Positions 34,781 through 43,388 of a stretch of 64,000 bases of DNA are shown here, one piece after another. Every line of letters begins with the position of its first letter. Position 1 is the stretch's first letter. The DNA is from Eutreptiella sp. 'Long Island Sound 2002' (taxonomy: Eukaryota; Euglenozoa; Euglenophyceae; Eutreptiales; Eutreptiaceae): NCBI GenBank assembly GCA_964036045.1, contig OZ038384.1, positions 31,601,771-31,665,770 of the forward strand, given 5' to 3'. The notes under the pieces were generated by a model. The model had not been told where the DNA came from. It did not search any database and was given only the letters and a program-made list of their open reading frames with translations. The position numbers were made by a program, and so were the translations under genes.

Positions 34781-35866
34781 ATGGATCCAGGAAGAGTGGA
34801 CGCCGACGTGAAGACAGCGCCCGCGCCTGAGGCACCGGCAAGGCCGGGGCCTGGCGCTGTACCTTCAGCGGATACGGCGGAGGACTCCCTGGATGGCCTC
34901 CAGACAGCCTTCGGGGCCCTGTCCGTCGAGGAGGTGGTGGCGCAGCCTGCAAAAGGGAAGAGAGAGAGCGAGAAGGATGCTGGAGAAGGAGCAGACGAAA
35001 GAGAGGAGCAAGGGCAAGACCCGACGGATGTCCCTACCTTCGAAGGCGCACCAAGCGCTTCTGGCCTCCATGCATCACCCTCTCCCATAACCACCACACT
35101 CCCAGCCGCCGCAACATCCACTTCCACAACCAATCCGCCTATGGCAGAGGGCACAGGCTTTACTGGCATGCCTCACTACCCCGCCTATGGCATGGGCCCA
35201 CCTACCACTGCGCTCCTTGAGGCAACTACTGCCAGTGAGCCGGTGGCTTCCAGCTCTGCGCCGCGATGGTATGCGGCTGACCATCCCCATCCACTCCACG
35301 CAACTGGAACCTACATGGAAGTTCCTGGGTATGCTCCTGGGTATGCACCTGGGTATGCACCCTTGAGTGGGTTGAGGAGAGGACCAGAGTCTCTGGGAGG
35401 CAGGAGTAGAGGATCGGGAAGATCCTCCAACAGGTCCCTGACGCGGTCGGAGATCAACGAGGTGCTCCGAGGAGCCACTTCGCAAATCGTGAGCGACCTC
35501 ACACAAGAGATCAGGGAGAAACTGGAGCCCCTGATGATCCCGTCCCATGCGTCACCTAGGACGGTGGGAATGTCACCCCACCGAGTACAGGCTAACCACC
35601 TGGCGGCAGGGTTGACAAATACCCTGGGGAGCCTGAGGAGCCGACCGATGCCGACTCCTGCAGCAGTACCGAGAAGTCCATTCGTCCCGAGAACGGCCCA
35701 GCCGCCCTACAGCCACGTGACGAACTCGACGAGGGCCGAGCTGGACCAGCTGGGGCTGACAGCCCTAAGGGCTATGGTGGACGTGGAGCCTTATGGCTCC
35801 AGTGATCTGGGCGGACCCCTCCGACGACGAGCCGCCGTCGATGGATTCTTCTTCGCCATCGGATGA
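34781..35866 (+). CDS. gag: Element B Gag N-terminal ORF
   Basis: 361 codons from the first ATG after the primer binding site. The protein is acidic and Pro/Ala/Ser/Thr-rich and probably disordered, with a short Tyr-Ala-Pro-Gly repeat (GYAPGYAPGYAP, near 35329-35363) and a likely helical part (SEINEVLRGATSQIVSDLTQ, around 35450). It runs out of frame at GFFFAIG and stops at 35866. The next gag frame overlaps it by 74 nt in the +1 register and carries the evident continuation (acidic DPSDDEPPSMDSS). A single-base indel in a once continuous gag is the simplest explanation, given other indels in this copy; a +1 frameshift cannot be excluded. Confidence 0.7.
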   Translation: MDPGRVDADVKTAPAPEAPARPGPGAVPSADTAEDSLDGLQTAFGALSVEEVVAQPAKGKRESEKDAGEGADEREEQGQDPTDVPTFEGAPSASGLHASPSPITTTLPAAATSTSTTNPPMAEGTGFTGMPHYPAYGMGPPTTALLEATTASEPVASSSAPRWYAADHPHPLHATGTYMEVPGYAPGYAPGYAPLSGLRRGPESLGGRSRGSGRSSNRSLTRSEINEVLRGATSQIVSDLTQEIREKLEPLMIPSHASPRTVGMSPHRVQANHLAAGLTNTLGSLRSRPMPTPAAVPRSPFVPRTAQPPYSHVTNSTRAELDQLGLTALRAMVDVEPYGSSDLGGPLRRRAAVDGFFFAIG

Positions 35867-37247
35867 CGAAGACCCTGAGGACCCCGAGGACCCCAAGGGT
35901 AAGAAGAAGAAGAAGAAGAAGAAGAAGACCCGACGCCCTGAAGTACGCCGAGCTCAGGGGGCGAAGGCTATTGCCACCTCCAAGATAGTGGTGAACCTGC
36001 CTGAGTTCACAGGCAAGGACCTCAGCGAGTTCGCTGAGAACTTTGGCCGGTTCCTACGACTGACCGGCCAAACCCACGCGAGTGGGCGAGTGAAGTGCGA
36101 CCTGCTCCTGCAGTGCTGCAAGACCAAATACCTGGAGAAGCAGGTCAGGCAGATCGTCACTAACTCCGCCACCTTTGCCGATGTGTTGGTTGCCCTGGAG
36201 AGGCAGTACCCAACCTACGAGACCAACCTCTCCATCAGGGCCGAGATCCAACACCTGCCCGTGCTGCCCAGCAACCCCAAACCTGGCAGGGTCTCCGAGC
36301 TGTTGGCGGACCTGAATCACTGGGCTGGACGACTGACGCCCGGTTCCTACAGCAGCGACGACCTGCTGTTCTGGTTGTGCGCCAAGCTCCCCCAAGAGCT
36401 ATGGGACGAGTGCCGTCTGACGGCTGAGCGCAAGGCTAGATCCCTCCGCTACGAGGATCTATGCGTGCTGCTCCTGGAGATGGCGCTGGAGAAGGAGAGC
36501 GACGAGCACCTGAACAACTACCGTCCTGGTGGTGGAGGTTCTGGAGGCAAAGGGTACCAAGGGTCCCGACCTGGGCAGGGGACTACCCCCAAACACGCCC
36601 ACGCCCGCCTAATGGAGAACGTGAAGGAGCTATTCTGGTGTGATGCCAGAGACGAGCAGGGCCACCTGCAGCACGTCTCTGACTGCGAGCAGCGAGACTG
36701 CTTCGTCGTCCAGGGGAAGCAGCAGGAGAAGATCACCGGCGCCAAAGTGAAGCTGCCGGATCATTACCGCTGCACCATCACGTGTGCATTCTGCGGTAAG
36801 CGGAAGCACTACGAGGATGAGTGCTACCATAAGCAACGCCTATCGGCGAAGCTTAAGGGGGAAGATCCTGGCAAAGGCTCAGGCAAAGGTGGAGGCAAGG
36901 CCAAAGGCAACGACTCCGGCAAGGGCAACTCGAAAGGACGTGGTCAAGGTGGTCAAGACAAGGGTCAAGGTGGACGAGGAGGAGGCGCTAACCGCCAGAA
37001 CGACACCAAGAACAAGGACAAGAACGGAGGTAACCCCAACCCTAATCCAGGGGGGAACTCCGAGCCCTCTGGAGGGCAGTCTGGACCTACCACACGCTCA
37101 CAGACGCAGGCCCAGCAAGAACAAGGAGCCAAGCGTGAGCATGAAGGTGGTGATGACGGCAACGCCAAGAAGAGAAGCCGTTTCATGAGGATGGCCCGCA
37201 AATTGCGGAACAAGGGGTTCGAGGTGACCTGTCCCGCGGAATTCTGA
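35793..37247 (+). CDS. gag: Element B Gag capsid and nucleocapsid
   Basis: Starts in an acidic stretch, then a poly-Lys run, then the Ty3-type capsid domain from VVNLPEFTGKDLSEFAENFG through ADVLVALERQYP to ELWDECRLTAERKARSLRY (about residues 60-230). A canonical zinc knuckle CAFCGKRKHYEDEC (C-x2-C-x4-H-x4-C, around 36785-36830) and a Gly/Lys/Gln-rich basic tail follow. It would assemble particles and bind RNA. It ends in a conserved CPAEF before UGA 37245-37247; the same frame continues into pol. The ATG at 35793 may be internal to a longer original gag. Confidence 0.85.
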   Translation: MAPVIWADPSDDEPPSMDSSSPSDDEDPEDPEDPKGKKKKKKKKKTRRPEVRRAQGAKAIATSKIVVNLPEFTGKDLSEFAENFGRFLRLTGQTHASGRVKCDLLLQCCKTKYLEKQVRQIVTNSATFADVLVALERQYPTYETNLSIRAEIQHLPVLPSNPKPGRVSELLADLNHWAGRLTPGSYSSDDLLFWLCAKLPQELWDECRLTAERKARSLRYEDLCVLLLEMALEKESDEHLNNYRPGGGGSGGKGYQGSRPGQGTTPKHAHARLMENVKELFWCDARDEQGHLQHVSDCEQRDCFVVQGKQQEKITGAKVKLPDHYRCTITCAFCGKRKHYEDECYHKQRLSAKLKGEDPGKGSGKGGGKAKGNDSGKGNSKGRGQGGQDKGQGGRGGGANRQNDTKNKDKNGGNPNPNPGGNSEPSGGQSGPTTRSQTQAQQEQGAKREHEGGDDGNAKKRSRFMRMARKLRNKGFEVTCPAEF

Positions 37248-37288
37248 CGGGGACGCTCTGGTGGCACCCAAGACCTGGTGTCTTGGGT
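37245..37288 (+). promoter_or_regulatory. Candidate gag-pol readthrough site (UGA plus hairpin)
   Basis: The gag stop is TTC TGA CGG, and pol continues in the same frame after it (RGRSGGTQDLVSWVRI). A perfect 9-bp stem, ACCCAAGAC (37266-37274) with GTCTTGGGT (37280-37288) and a 5-nt loop CTGGT, begins 18 nt after the stop. UGA followed by CGG plus a 3' stem-loop is the context known for readthrough in tobraviruses and relatives. In element D the stop is also UGA in frame (UGA CAG), with a much weaker hairpin. Readthrough is an inference. Confidence 0.55.
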
Positions 37289-37745
37289 ACGTATCCGACT
37301 AGGGGGACGTGAATACCTGGGGGTACTGGATACTGGCGCCACAATATCTATAGTGACCAAGACAATTTTACCTTGTGGGAGCCTGAAGAACACCATGACC
37401 ACCGCCGCTATACGCATGGGGGATGGACATGTGGTGCACAGCTGCGGGGACTGTGAAGTGGAGGTACCTATGGGCTCTCGAACTATCGCCCATCGGTTCT
37501 ATGTGATGGACACTGAGGCCTTCGACTTTGTACTGGGTACTGAATTCTTCGTGCAGCACTCCCAGATCCAATCCCTGACGCTGCAAGCGCCCTACCTCCT
37601 GTACGTGGACCACGGCAGTGGCAGAGAGTCTGTGCCACTGGAGCAGTCGGAACATACCTCGAGTTACCTGAGACTATCGAAGGAGGAGCCCTCGAACATG
37701 ATGGCGGCCTCCAAAACTGAGGACTATCAACTATTGGGGGAAGTC
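37248..37745 (+). pseudogene. pol: Element B aspartic protease domain
   Basis: In frame with gag after the UGA. REYLGVLDTGATISIVTKTI carries the catalytic D-T-G-A (Asp at 37329-37331). The domain closes with FVLGTEFFVQHS, the usual hydrophobic-Gly-x-[DE]-F end of retropepsins. It would process Gag-Pol. The domain itself looks intact, but the downstream pol is broken. No ATG opens this frame, which supports expression from gag by readthrough. Confidence 0.85.
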
Positions 37746-38110
37746 CTAGACCAAGGTCTGAAGGAGTTGGGTTACTCTCGAGAAGACCTAAGTGTGGAGC
37801 TGTTCGCCAGCGACAAGCAGCATGTACTGGACCTATACTGCAGCAAGGGGAAGAACTGCAGCTACAAATTTTACTGGCCCTCTTTCGGGATGGCCTACGG
37901 GAACCCCAGATTCAGTGAACTGGGGAGGGTGCTGACCAAGGTGGCCTTGGAACGTTCCCGTATGGTCCTGTGTTCCCCCGATTGGGGAGCCCATGGGAGC
38001 AACGAGTACTGGCGAACCCTCCTTGACAAGCTGACTATCAGCTCGGTGCGATTACCTGATGAGGCCATCTACGTGCCTCTGGGACGCAAGACGCCCATTG
38101 GGAAACCCGA
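37746..38110 (+). pseudogene. pol: Element B Dam/DIRS methyltransferase-like region of Pol
   Basis: Between protease and RT lies a ~120-residue region: SVELFASDKQHVLDLYCS, then FYWPSFGMAYGNPRFSELG (NPRF at 37902-37913), LTKVALERSRMVLCSPDWG, YWRTLLDKLTI. The layout (D/E-x-F-A-S-x-x-x, W-x...NPPF, K/A helix, hydrophobic strand ending PDW, W-x-x-L) resembles N6-adenine methyltransferase (Dam)-like domains of phages and DIRS retrotransposons. The catalytic-type NPPF/DPPY motif reads NPRF, so activity is doubtful. Element D has the same NPRF. A one-base insertion near 38107 breaks the frame just before the conserved WGSMLSVVDG. Confidence 0.5.
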
Positions 38111-39072
38111 GATGGGGGAGTATGCTCAGTGTGGTGGACGGAAGTCTTACCACCATCCCCTGGGAAGACCTGGACCCTACTCTGGTCCAAGCTATACAAC
38201 GAGAAAGCGATGGACTCGCCTTGGGTGACTTGAAGGATCGCCTACGACCTCAAGATGCTGTTGAAACTACACCCGGAGGGGATGAGTACATCGTGACTGA
38301 CACCAACGCCCCCAACTCTCCTTGTCATGTACCTGTACCTGATGGAGTCTCTGAGTGTGGACTATCTGAGCTACCTAGCTCTATCCACTCAGACGACGAA
38401 ACTGAGCACGACGCCTTCTTCGTGCAGACCGCGGTGGAGGAAGTGGAGAACGCCGAGTACGTCGCCCCACTAAAACCCCTACTCTCCATGAGGGTGGAAG
38501 ACCCCGTGGATGAGGAGCTGGACCCTCGATCCAGGCTCAGGGAGTATGTGGATTCCAAGAGGAAGTTGGTGGCGAAAAAGCTATGCTACGCGAAGCCTAC
38601 CCGCAGCTCATGGCCACTGAAGAAAGGACGTATGGGAGACCCATCCCAACTGAAGGAGTACCTCGAACAGAAGATGACCACCTGGCAAAGGGAGGTAGAT
38701 CTCAAGCTCATGAAGAGCGTATGGGGTGCCCATGTGAGGACCCCAGAGGAGGACAACCTCTCGGAGGAATGTGTATGTGAACCCCCTCGAGCGTGCCTAT
38801 GTTGCCATCGTCCATCGGAGATGGTTGAGCAAGACTTTCTGTATGCCTACCAAGGGCTGAAGGACACTACCACGGGCGAAGAGTCGGTGGAGGACCACCT
38901 CCCGACGTCTATTCAGGGGGCAAGCAACTTACACTCCAACGAGGACCTGGAGGACAAGATCAGGATATTGGACCCGCGGGTACAGAAGCTGATAAGGACC
39001 TATCTGGAGGTGTTCGGGGAACTACCCCCTCCAGCGTCATGTGACAAGCTGGTACAGATGGACCTCAACTGA
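38108..39072 (+). pseudogene. pol: Element B Pol linker between methyltransferase-like region and RT
   Basis: A ~320-residue segment with no recognised domain but well conserved in element D: SMLSVVDGSL, an acidic stretch (SSIHSDDETEHDAFF), a charged helix (KEYLEQKMTTWQREVDLKLM), a Cys-rich patch CVCEPPRACLCCHR, then the lead into RT (LDPRVQKLIRTYLEVFGELP). The Cys patch (38771-38812 approx.) might bind a metal. A one-base deletion relative to D at 39073 (CTCAACTGAAA versus CTCAAGCTGAAG) creates the terminal stop. Confidence 0.7.
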
Positions 39073-39831
39073 AACCCGAGTTCGTGGGTCACAAGATACG
39101 GAGGAGACCCTATCCAGCTCCTAAAGAGCAGGCCGACGAGATTGAGCGACAGATACAGGAGTGTATCGACGCTGGCCTAGTCCTGGAGTACAAGGACGGG
39201 GACTACCCCCTACACTGCAGCCCCTGTTTCCTGGTGGCTAAACCTGGGTCTACAGCCAAACGGCTGGTGGTGGACTATGGAGAGCTGAACAAGAAGACCC
39301 TGAACCACTCAGGGTCCATTCCCAATATGGAGTCTACCCTGGAGAAGATAGCCTCCTGTCGCTACAAGACCAAGATGGACAAGCGAAGTGGTTTCTGGCA
39401 AGTGGACCTGACGCCCAACGCGCAGGAACTACTGGCCTTCATCACCCCTCAGAGGAGGGTATTCAAGTGGAAAGTCATGCCATTTGGCGTGGCTAACGCA
39501 CCCGCTCTGTTCCAAGAGCTGATGAACAAGATCTTGTCCATCCTACGAAGGAGACCTAAGGTGCAGGAGCTCATATCCCGTGGGGCCCAGATGGAGGTTC
39601 ACATCGACGATGTATGCCTCGGGACCAATACCCAGGAGGATCACCTAATCCTCTTGGGTGAGTTCTTTGCGGTCTGCCAGGAGAACCACACACGACTCAA
39701 GCTGGAGAAGTGTTAGTTCATGCAGGAGACCATGCAGTACCTGGGGTTTGACGTTGGCTATGGGTGGTGGACCCCAGCGGCCTCTAAGGCAAAACCCCTG
39801 ATGGATGCCAAGGTACGACACGAAGACCCCA
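39073..39831 (+). pseudogene. pol: Element B reverse transcriptase, interrupted
   Basis: Ty3-type RT: YPAPKEQADEIERQIQECID, RLVVDYGELNKKTL, TKMDKRSGFWQVDLTP (first catalytic Asp), VMPFGVANAPALFQELMNKI and the active site HIDD (39600-39611), then LKLEKC. A TAG at about 39714-39716 replaces the Glu codon of KCEFMQ. The gene is then split by the 1,207-bp element at 39832 within the RT thumb/connection region (DAKVRHEDP). HIDD in place of Y-x-D-D is shared with half-element A. Confidence 0.9.
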
Positions 39832-41043
39832 CTTAGCCCACGCAAACTGCACCCTGTTTTTCACCTCAAGGGCGGCATTTGTGTGCAAAAAAAATACGCA
39901 CAGTTTCCGCGTGTTTCCACCTGAAAACTGAGAATTAAAAAACGGAGGAATCTCAAATATATTTTTTTAGGCTATCAGCGGAATGCAAGTAATCAGAGGT
40001 ATGAAAACGTTTTTTTTGGCATGTTGAGTGCGCGAGGCCTCGCGCACTCAATTATGCAGAATGTGTATTTCCCAATGGTCCTGAATAAACAGTATTCCAC
40101 ACCAAATGAGGCTCTGATGTCTTAATGGGTGCCTCATGGTGTACCGTTCCGGTCATGTCAGCAGCAAGAGTGGTCAATCAATGGACGTTCTGTACACGCC
40201 ATGCACCATGTAAGGTGTAATAGATCTAAATCGCGGGTTGCCCTCAGTCCTTGCTAAACACACGATTTTCAGTTAGTTTACCCACAAATGAGGTGCCCAG
40301 CCTCCCATCTTTTGGGGCTGTACAACAGTTTGTCAGAAGCGCTAGGTCACAGGACGTATGAAGCAAGTGCTCTGGAGGAGGATAGTCTAATCGCTACTCT
40401 TGAGCTCACTGTTTTCACAGGATTCCAAAAGGGAGGAATCTCAAAAAGCCTTTTGGAGGCTATCGGCAGAATGCAAGTAGTCAGGGGTATTCAAAAACCC
40501 ATGCTTCTAGCATGTTGAGTGCGCGAGCCCTCGCGCACTGAGTGTTCCGCTGTGCAAGTCTTTAACCCATATTGAATCTTGCAGTTTTGCTTTTGCTCCA
40601 TCCTTGCTTCATGCCACCTCCGATGTAAAAAAGTGATCTCAAAAAAGCCTGAAAATCTCACTCCAGCTGGCTGAGTGCGCGAGGCCTCGAGCACTCAGCC
40701 TCCCATAATAAGTATTTTTTAATGTGGACATGTACAGGATGTGTGAACAGCGCCCATCTTTAATAGTTTTCCAGACGATCCAAAAATTGGTATTCTTCAA
40801 ATTAGCCAACAAAATGTTTTTTCGGGGAAAATGACCGGTAATCCCTCTGATTTTGGACTAAAGAATGGTTATTTGACCCCCCTAAAAACAGCAAAAAATG
40901 GGCAAACCTGATGAAAAATGCATTTTTTAGGAGGGTTTGAAAAACAGTATTTTCAAGATGGCAAAAAAAACTATTTTTTTCGGTGACAAAATCTAGGTGC
41001 TTAGGTGAAAAAAGGGGGTGCAGTTTGCGTGGGCTAAGCCCCA
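39827..41043. mobile_element. 1,207-bp non-autonomous inverted-repeat element in pol
   Basis: The element 39832-41038 has perfect ~23-bp terminal inverted repeats starting CTTAGCCCACGCAAACTG and is flanked by CCCCA direct repeats (39827-39831, 41039-41043). The uninterrupted site GACCCCAAGAAAGG is present in half-element A (near 13561), which proves insertion. It has no transposase ORF. A 5-bp duplication does not settle the superfamily. Inside are three large palindromes and a second internal duplication (GGAATCTCAAA...GGCTATC, near 39948 and 40436). Confidence 0.9.
40024..40698. repeat. Three related long palindromes
   Basis: 40024-40051 is a perfect 28-bp palindrome with core GTGCGCGAGGCCTCGCGCAC. 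40518-40539 forms a 10-bp stem AGTGCGCGAG/CTCGCGCACT with a 2-nt centre. 40671-40698 is a 28-bp palindrome with one mismatched pair. All share GAGTGCGCGAG, so they derive from one ancestor and could form strong hairpins or cruciforms. Confidence 0.9.
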
Positions 41044-41942
41044 AGAAATGACTTCATGATGTACCCAGTTTCATTGGGGCGTGCAACTTCTATCGCCGCC
41101 ACATCAAGAACTTCACCTATACCAGCGCCGTTCTGACGGACTTGATCAAGAAGAGTACTACTTGGCGCTGGGGCCCACAAGAGCAACAAGCGTTTGACGA
41201 GCTCAAAGACAAGGTAGCCAACGCTAAGTGCTTGGGCGTGCCTAGGGCACAGGGGGAGATTATCCTGGTGACCGACGCCAGCAATGTGGGCGGTGGTGGA
41301 ACGTTGTTCCAATGGCAAGCACTAGAGAAGGAGGAGTTCGACTCGGCCATTTCCCAACCGGGGACGGAAGGTCTCAACCGAGATGGAACCCTCAAGCACA
41401 GCTACCCTGACGACAAGTGGGTCCTAGTACCTCTGGGCCACTGGAACTGGAAGTGGAACCAGGCCAGGGGGAACTACTCCACCTATGAGCAGGAATTGCT
41501 CGCTGGTATGCTGGTGCTATCCTCACAAGCACGACTGTTGGGGAGTAACCCTGTGGTCTGGCTATGCGACCAAGAACCGGTCCGCAGTTTCCAGAAGGGC
41601 CCCCCACCTGAGAAGGCCAAGCTACGGCGCTGGTGGACCTACCTCAGTCAACTACGGCTGACGGTACACCATATCCAGGGAGTGAAGAACGAGTGTGCCG
41701 ACTACATCAGCCGCAACAATTTTGACGCCCTGATTGGTGCCCGGTCTGAAGCGCTGGCTAAGGAGGCGTTCAGCCGTATGGACCTCCACTTGGACCTGAA
41801 CATGACCATGATACGCCCCCTGGATGGACTCCAAAAATCGGAGTACCTACAGGAGTTTGGGGATATCTACCGGCGCCTGGAGAAACGCCTTGAACCCCTC
41901 CTGGTCAACCAAGACCAGTGGAAGCGGGACAAGAGCTACCTC
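41044..41942 (+). pseudogene. pol: Element B RT connection and RNase H
   Basis: Continues pol after the inserted element. A TGA (41049-41051) replaces the Gly codon seen in half-element A (KKGLHD). Then FIGACNFYRRHIKNFTYTSA, the RNase H first Asp in ILVTDASNVGGGGTLFQW, Glu in YSTYEQELLAGML, Asp in LCDQEPVR, and the tail VKNECADYISRNNF. A TAG at 41943 interrupts the linker to integrase (SYL*HED; a Leu codon in A). Confidence 0.9.
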
Positions 41943-43388
41943 TAGCACGAGGACCGCATTGTGGTGCCTAGTGACCGAGTCCCAGCGCTGCTGAAGTGGA
42001 CCCATGAGTCCAGTGGTCATGTGGGTGCTGACCGTACCCTGAGGCTGTTCAAGCAGTGGTTCCACACTACGTGGACTGACGACCAACTGCGGAAGACGCT
42101 CCAGCCTATCGTGGACAAGTGCCCGTGCAGGTCCTGTAAACCTGGGGATATCAGGGACAGAGGTCTCTACTCGACCCTGCCCATCCCTCACTGTGCTAAC
42201 AGTGTTGTATACGTGGACTACACGGAGATGCCGAAGTTCGGGGGCTATGACTCTGCCCTCGTAGTAACCTGTGGGTTGACCAGGTTTACCAGGGTGTTCC
42301 CATGTACCAAGCACATTACCGGGGAGGAGACTATCAAGATACTCCTGGAGGAGTGGTTTTGTGTCTATGGGGCGCCCAAGGAGATCAACTCCGATGAGGA
42401 CGTACGAGTACGCTCAGATACTGGCTGGTACAAGAGGGTCCTGAGATCCCTCAATGTCCAGGTGTCTACGGGGATTCCCTACTCTCACACGAGCAACCCC
42501 CTATGTGAGCGACAGATTCGTGTCCTGAAGGAGAACGTCAGGATATGGTGCAAAACTGAACGCACCAGAGACTGGGTGAGACTACTCCCCGTCATATCCT
42601 TGATGATGAACTCCCAAGAGAGTTCAGCTACTAGCTACTCGCCACATGAGCTATTCATGGGGCGCCCGGCATGGTTCCTACATGTGCCCTATCCAGAGGA
42701 CACCCATTCTTCTGTGGGTGAATGGGTCCAAGAGCAACAAGCGAAGGTGGACAAGGCCAAGGCTATGCTCCAGAGAGTGAGGGGGCGTCAGTGGAACAAG
42801 AAGAACAAGCACCGTGTACCGGCCACCTACCAAGAGGGGGACTGGGTGCTGGTGCACCACAGTCGACTACCCGCCTGGCCACGCTCTACCAGCGATGACC
42901 CATACTTCGGGCCGTACAAGATCCTATCTGTGGATGGACACCGTATCACCGTGCGGTGTTCCCCCCGTCTAGGGGGGACCCTGGTGTGCCCTGCTCAACA
43001 CCCGAAGCGCTACCATGATCCTGAAGACCTCTGTGGGGAGGAGTGGGAGCTGAACGACGAGGAAATCGCCGCTCTGGACCTACAAGGGGCTGCCAGCCCT
43101 ATAAAAGTTGAAGGTGAACTCTCCGACATGAACGCCGAGGAGATGGCTAAGGAGGGCTTCTACCTGGTGAAGTCTGTCCCACGCCACCGCTACCGCCAGG
43201 GTTGGCGCTTCCCCACCCTTTGGGAAGGGTTTGGAGTCGAAGAGGCCACCTGGGAGCCCTTCTCTGCATTTGTTCTACCGGAGGGACGCCTAAACTCAGT
43301 TCTGGTTGACTACTTGTCCCAGAACAACCTTGGCGAGTTGCTGAGGCTCGCTGAGACGCTTGCCTCCAAGACTAAAGCTAGGGACTGA
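41943..43388 (+). CDS. pol: Element B integrase with C-terminal chromodomain
   Basis: After the TAG, 475+ codons stay open. They contain the zinc-binding region HESSGHVGADRT...CPCRSC (H-H-C-C type), and the catalytic triad Asp 42216-42218 (VDYTEM), Asp 42393-42395 (NSDEDV) and Glu 42507-42509 (NPLCERQI). A basic C-terminal part follows (RQWNKKNKHRV, YQEGDWVLVHH, FGPYKILSVDGHRI). At the end lies a chromodomain: FYLVKSVPRHRYRQGWRFPT, WEGFGVEEATWEPFSAF (TWEP at 43248-43259), LVDYLSQNN. Chromodomains guide chromovirus integration to marked chromatin. This part looks intact. Confidence 0.93.

Noticed and set aside
39832-41038. CACTA-type ends for the 1.2-kb element
   Set aside because: Reading the left end as CACTTAG is not matched at the right end; the symmetric CTTAGCCC ends with CCCCA duplications fit better.
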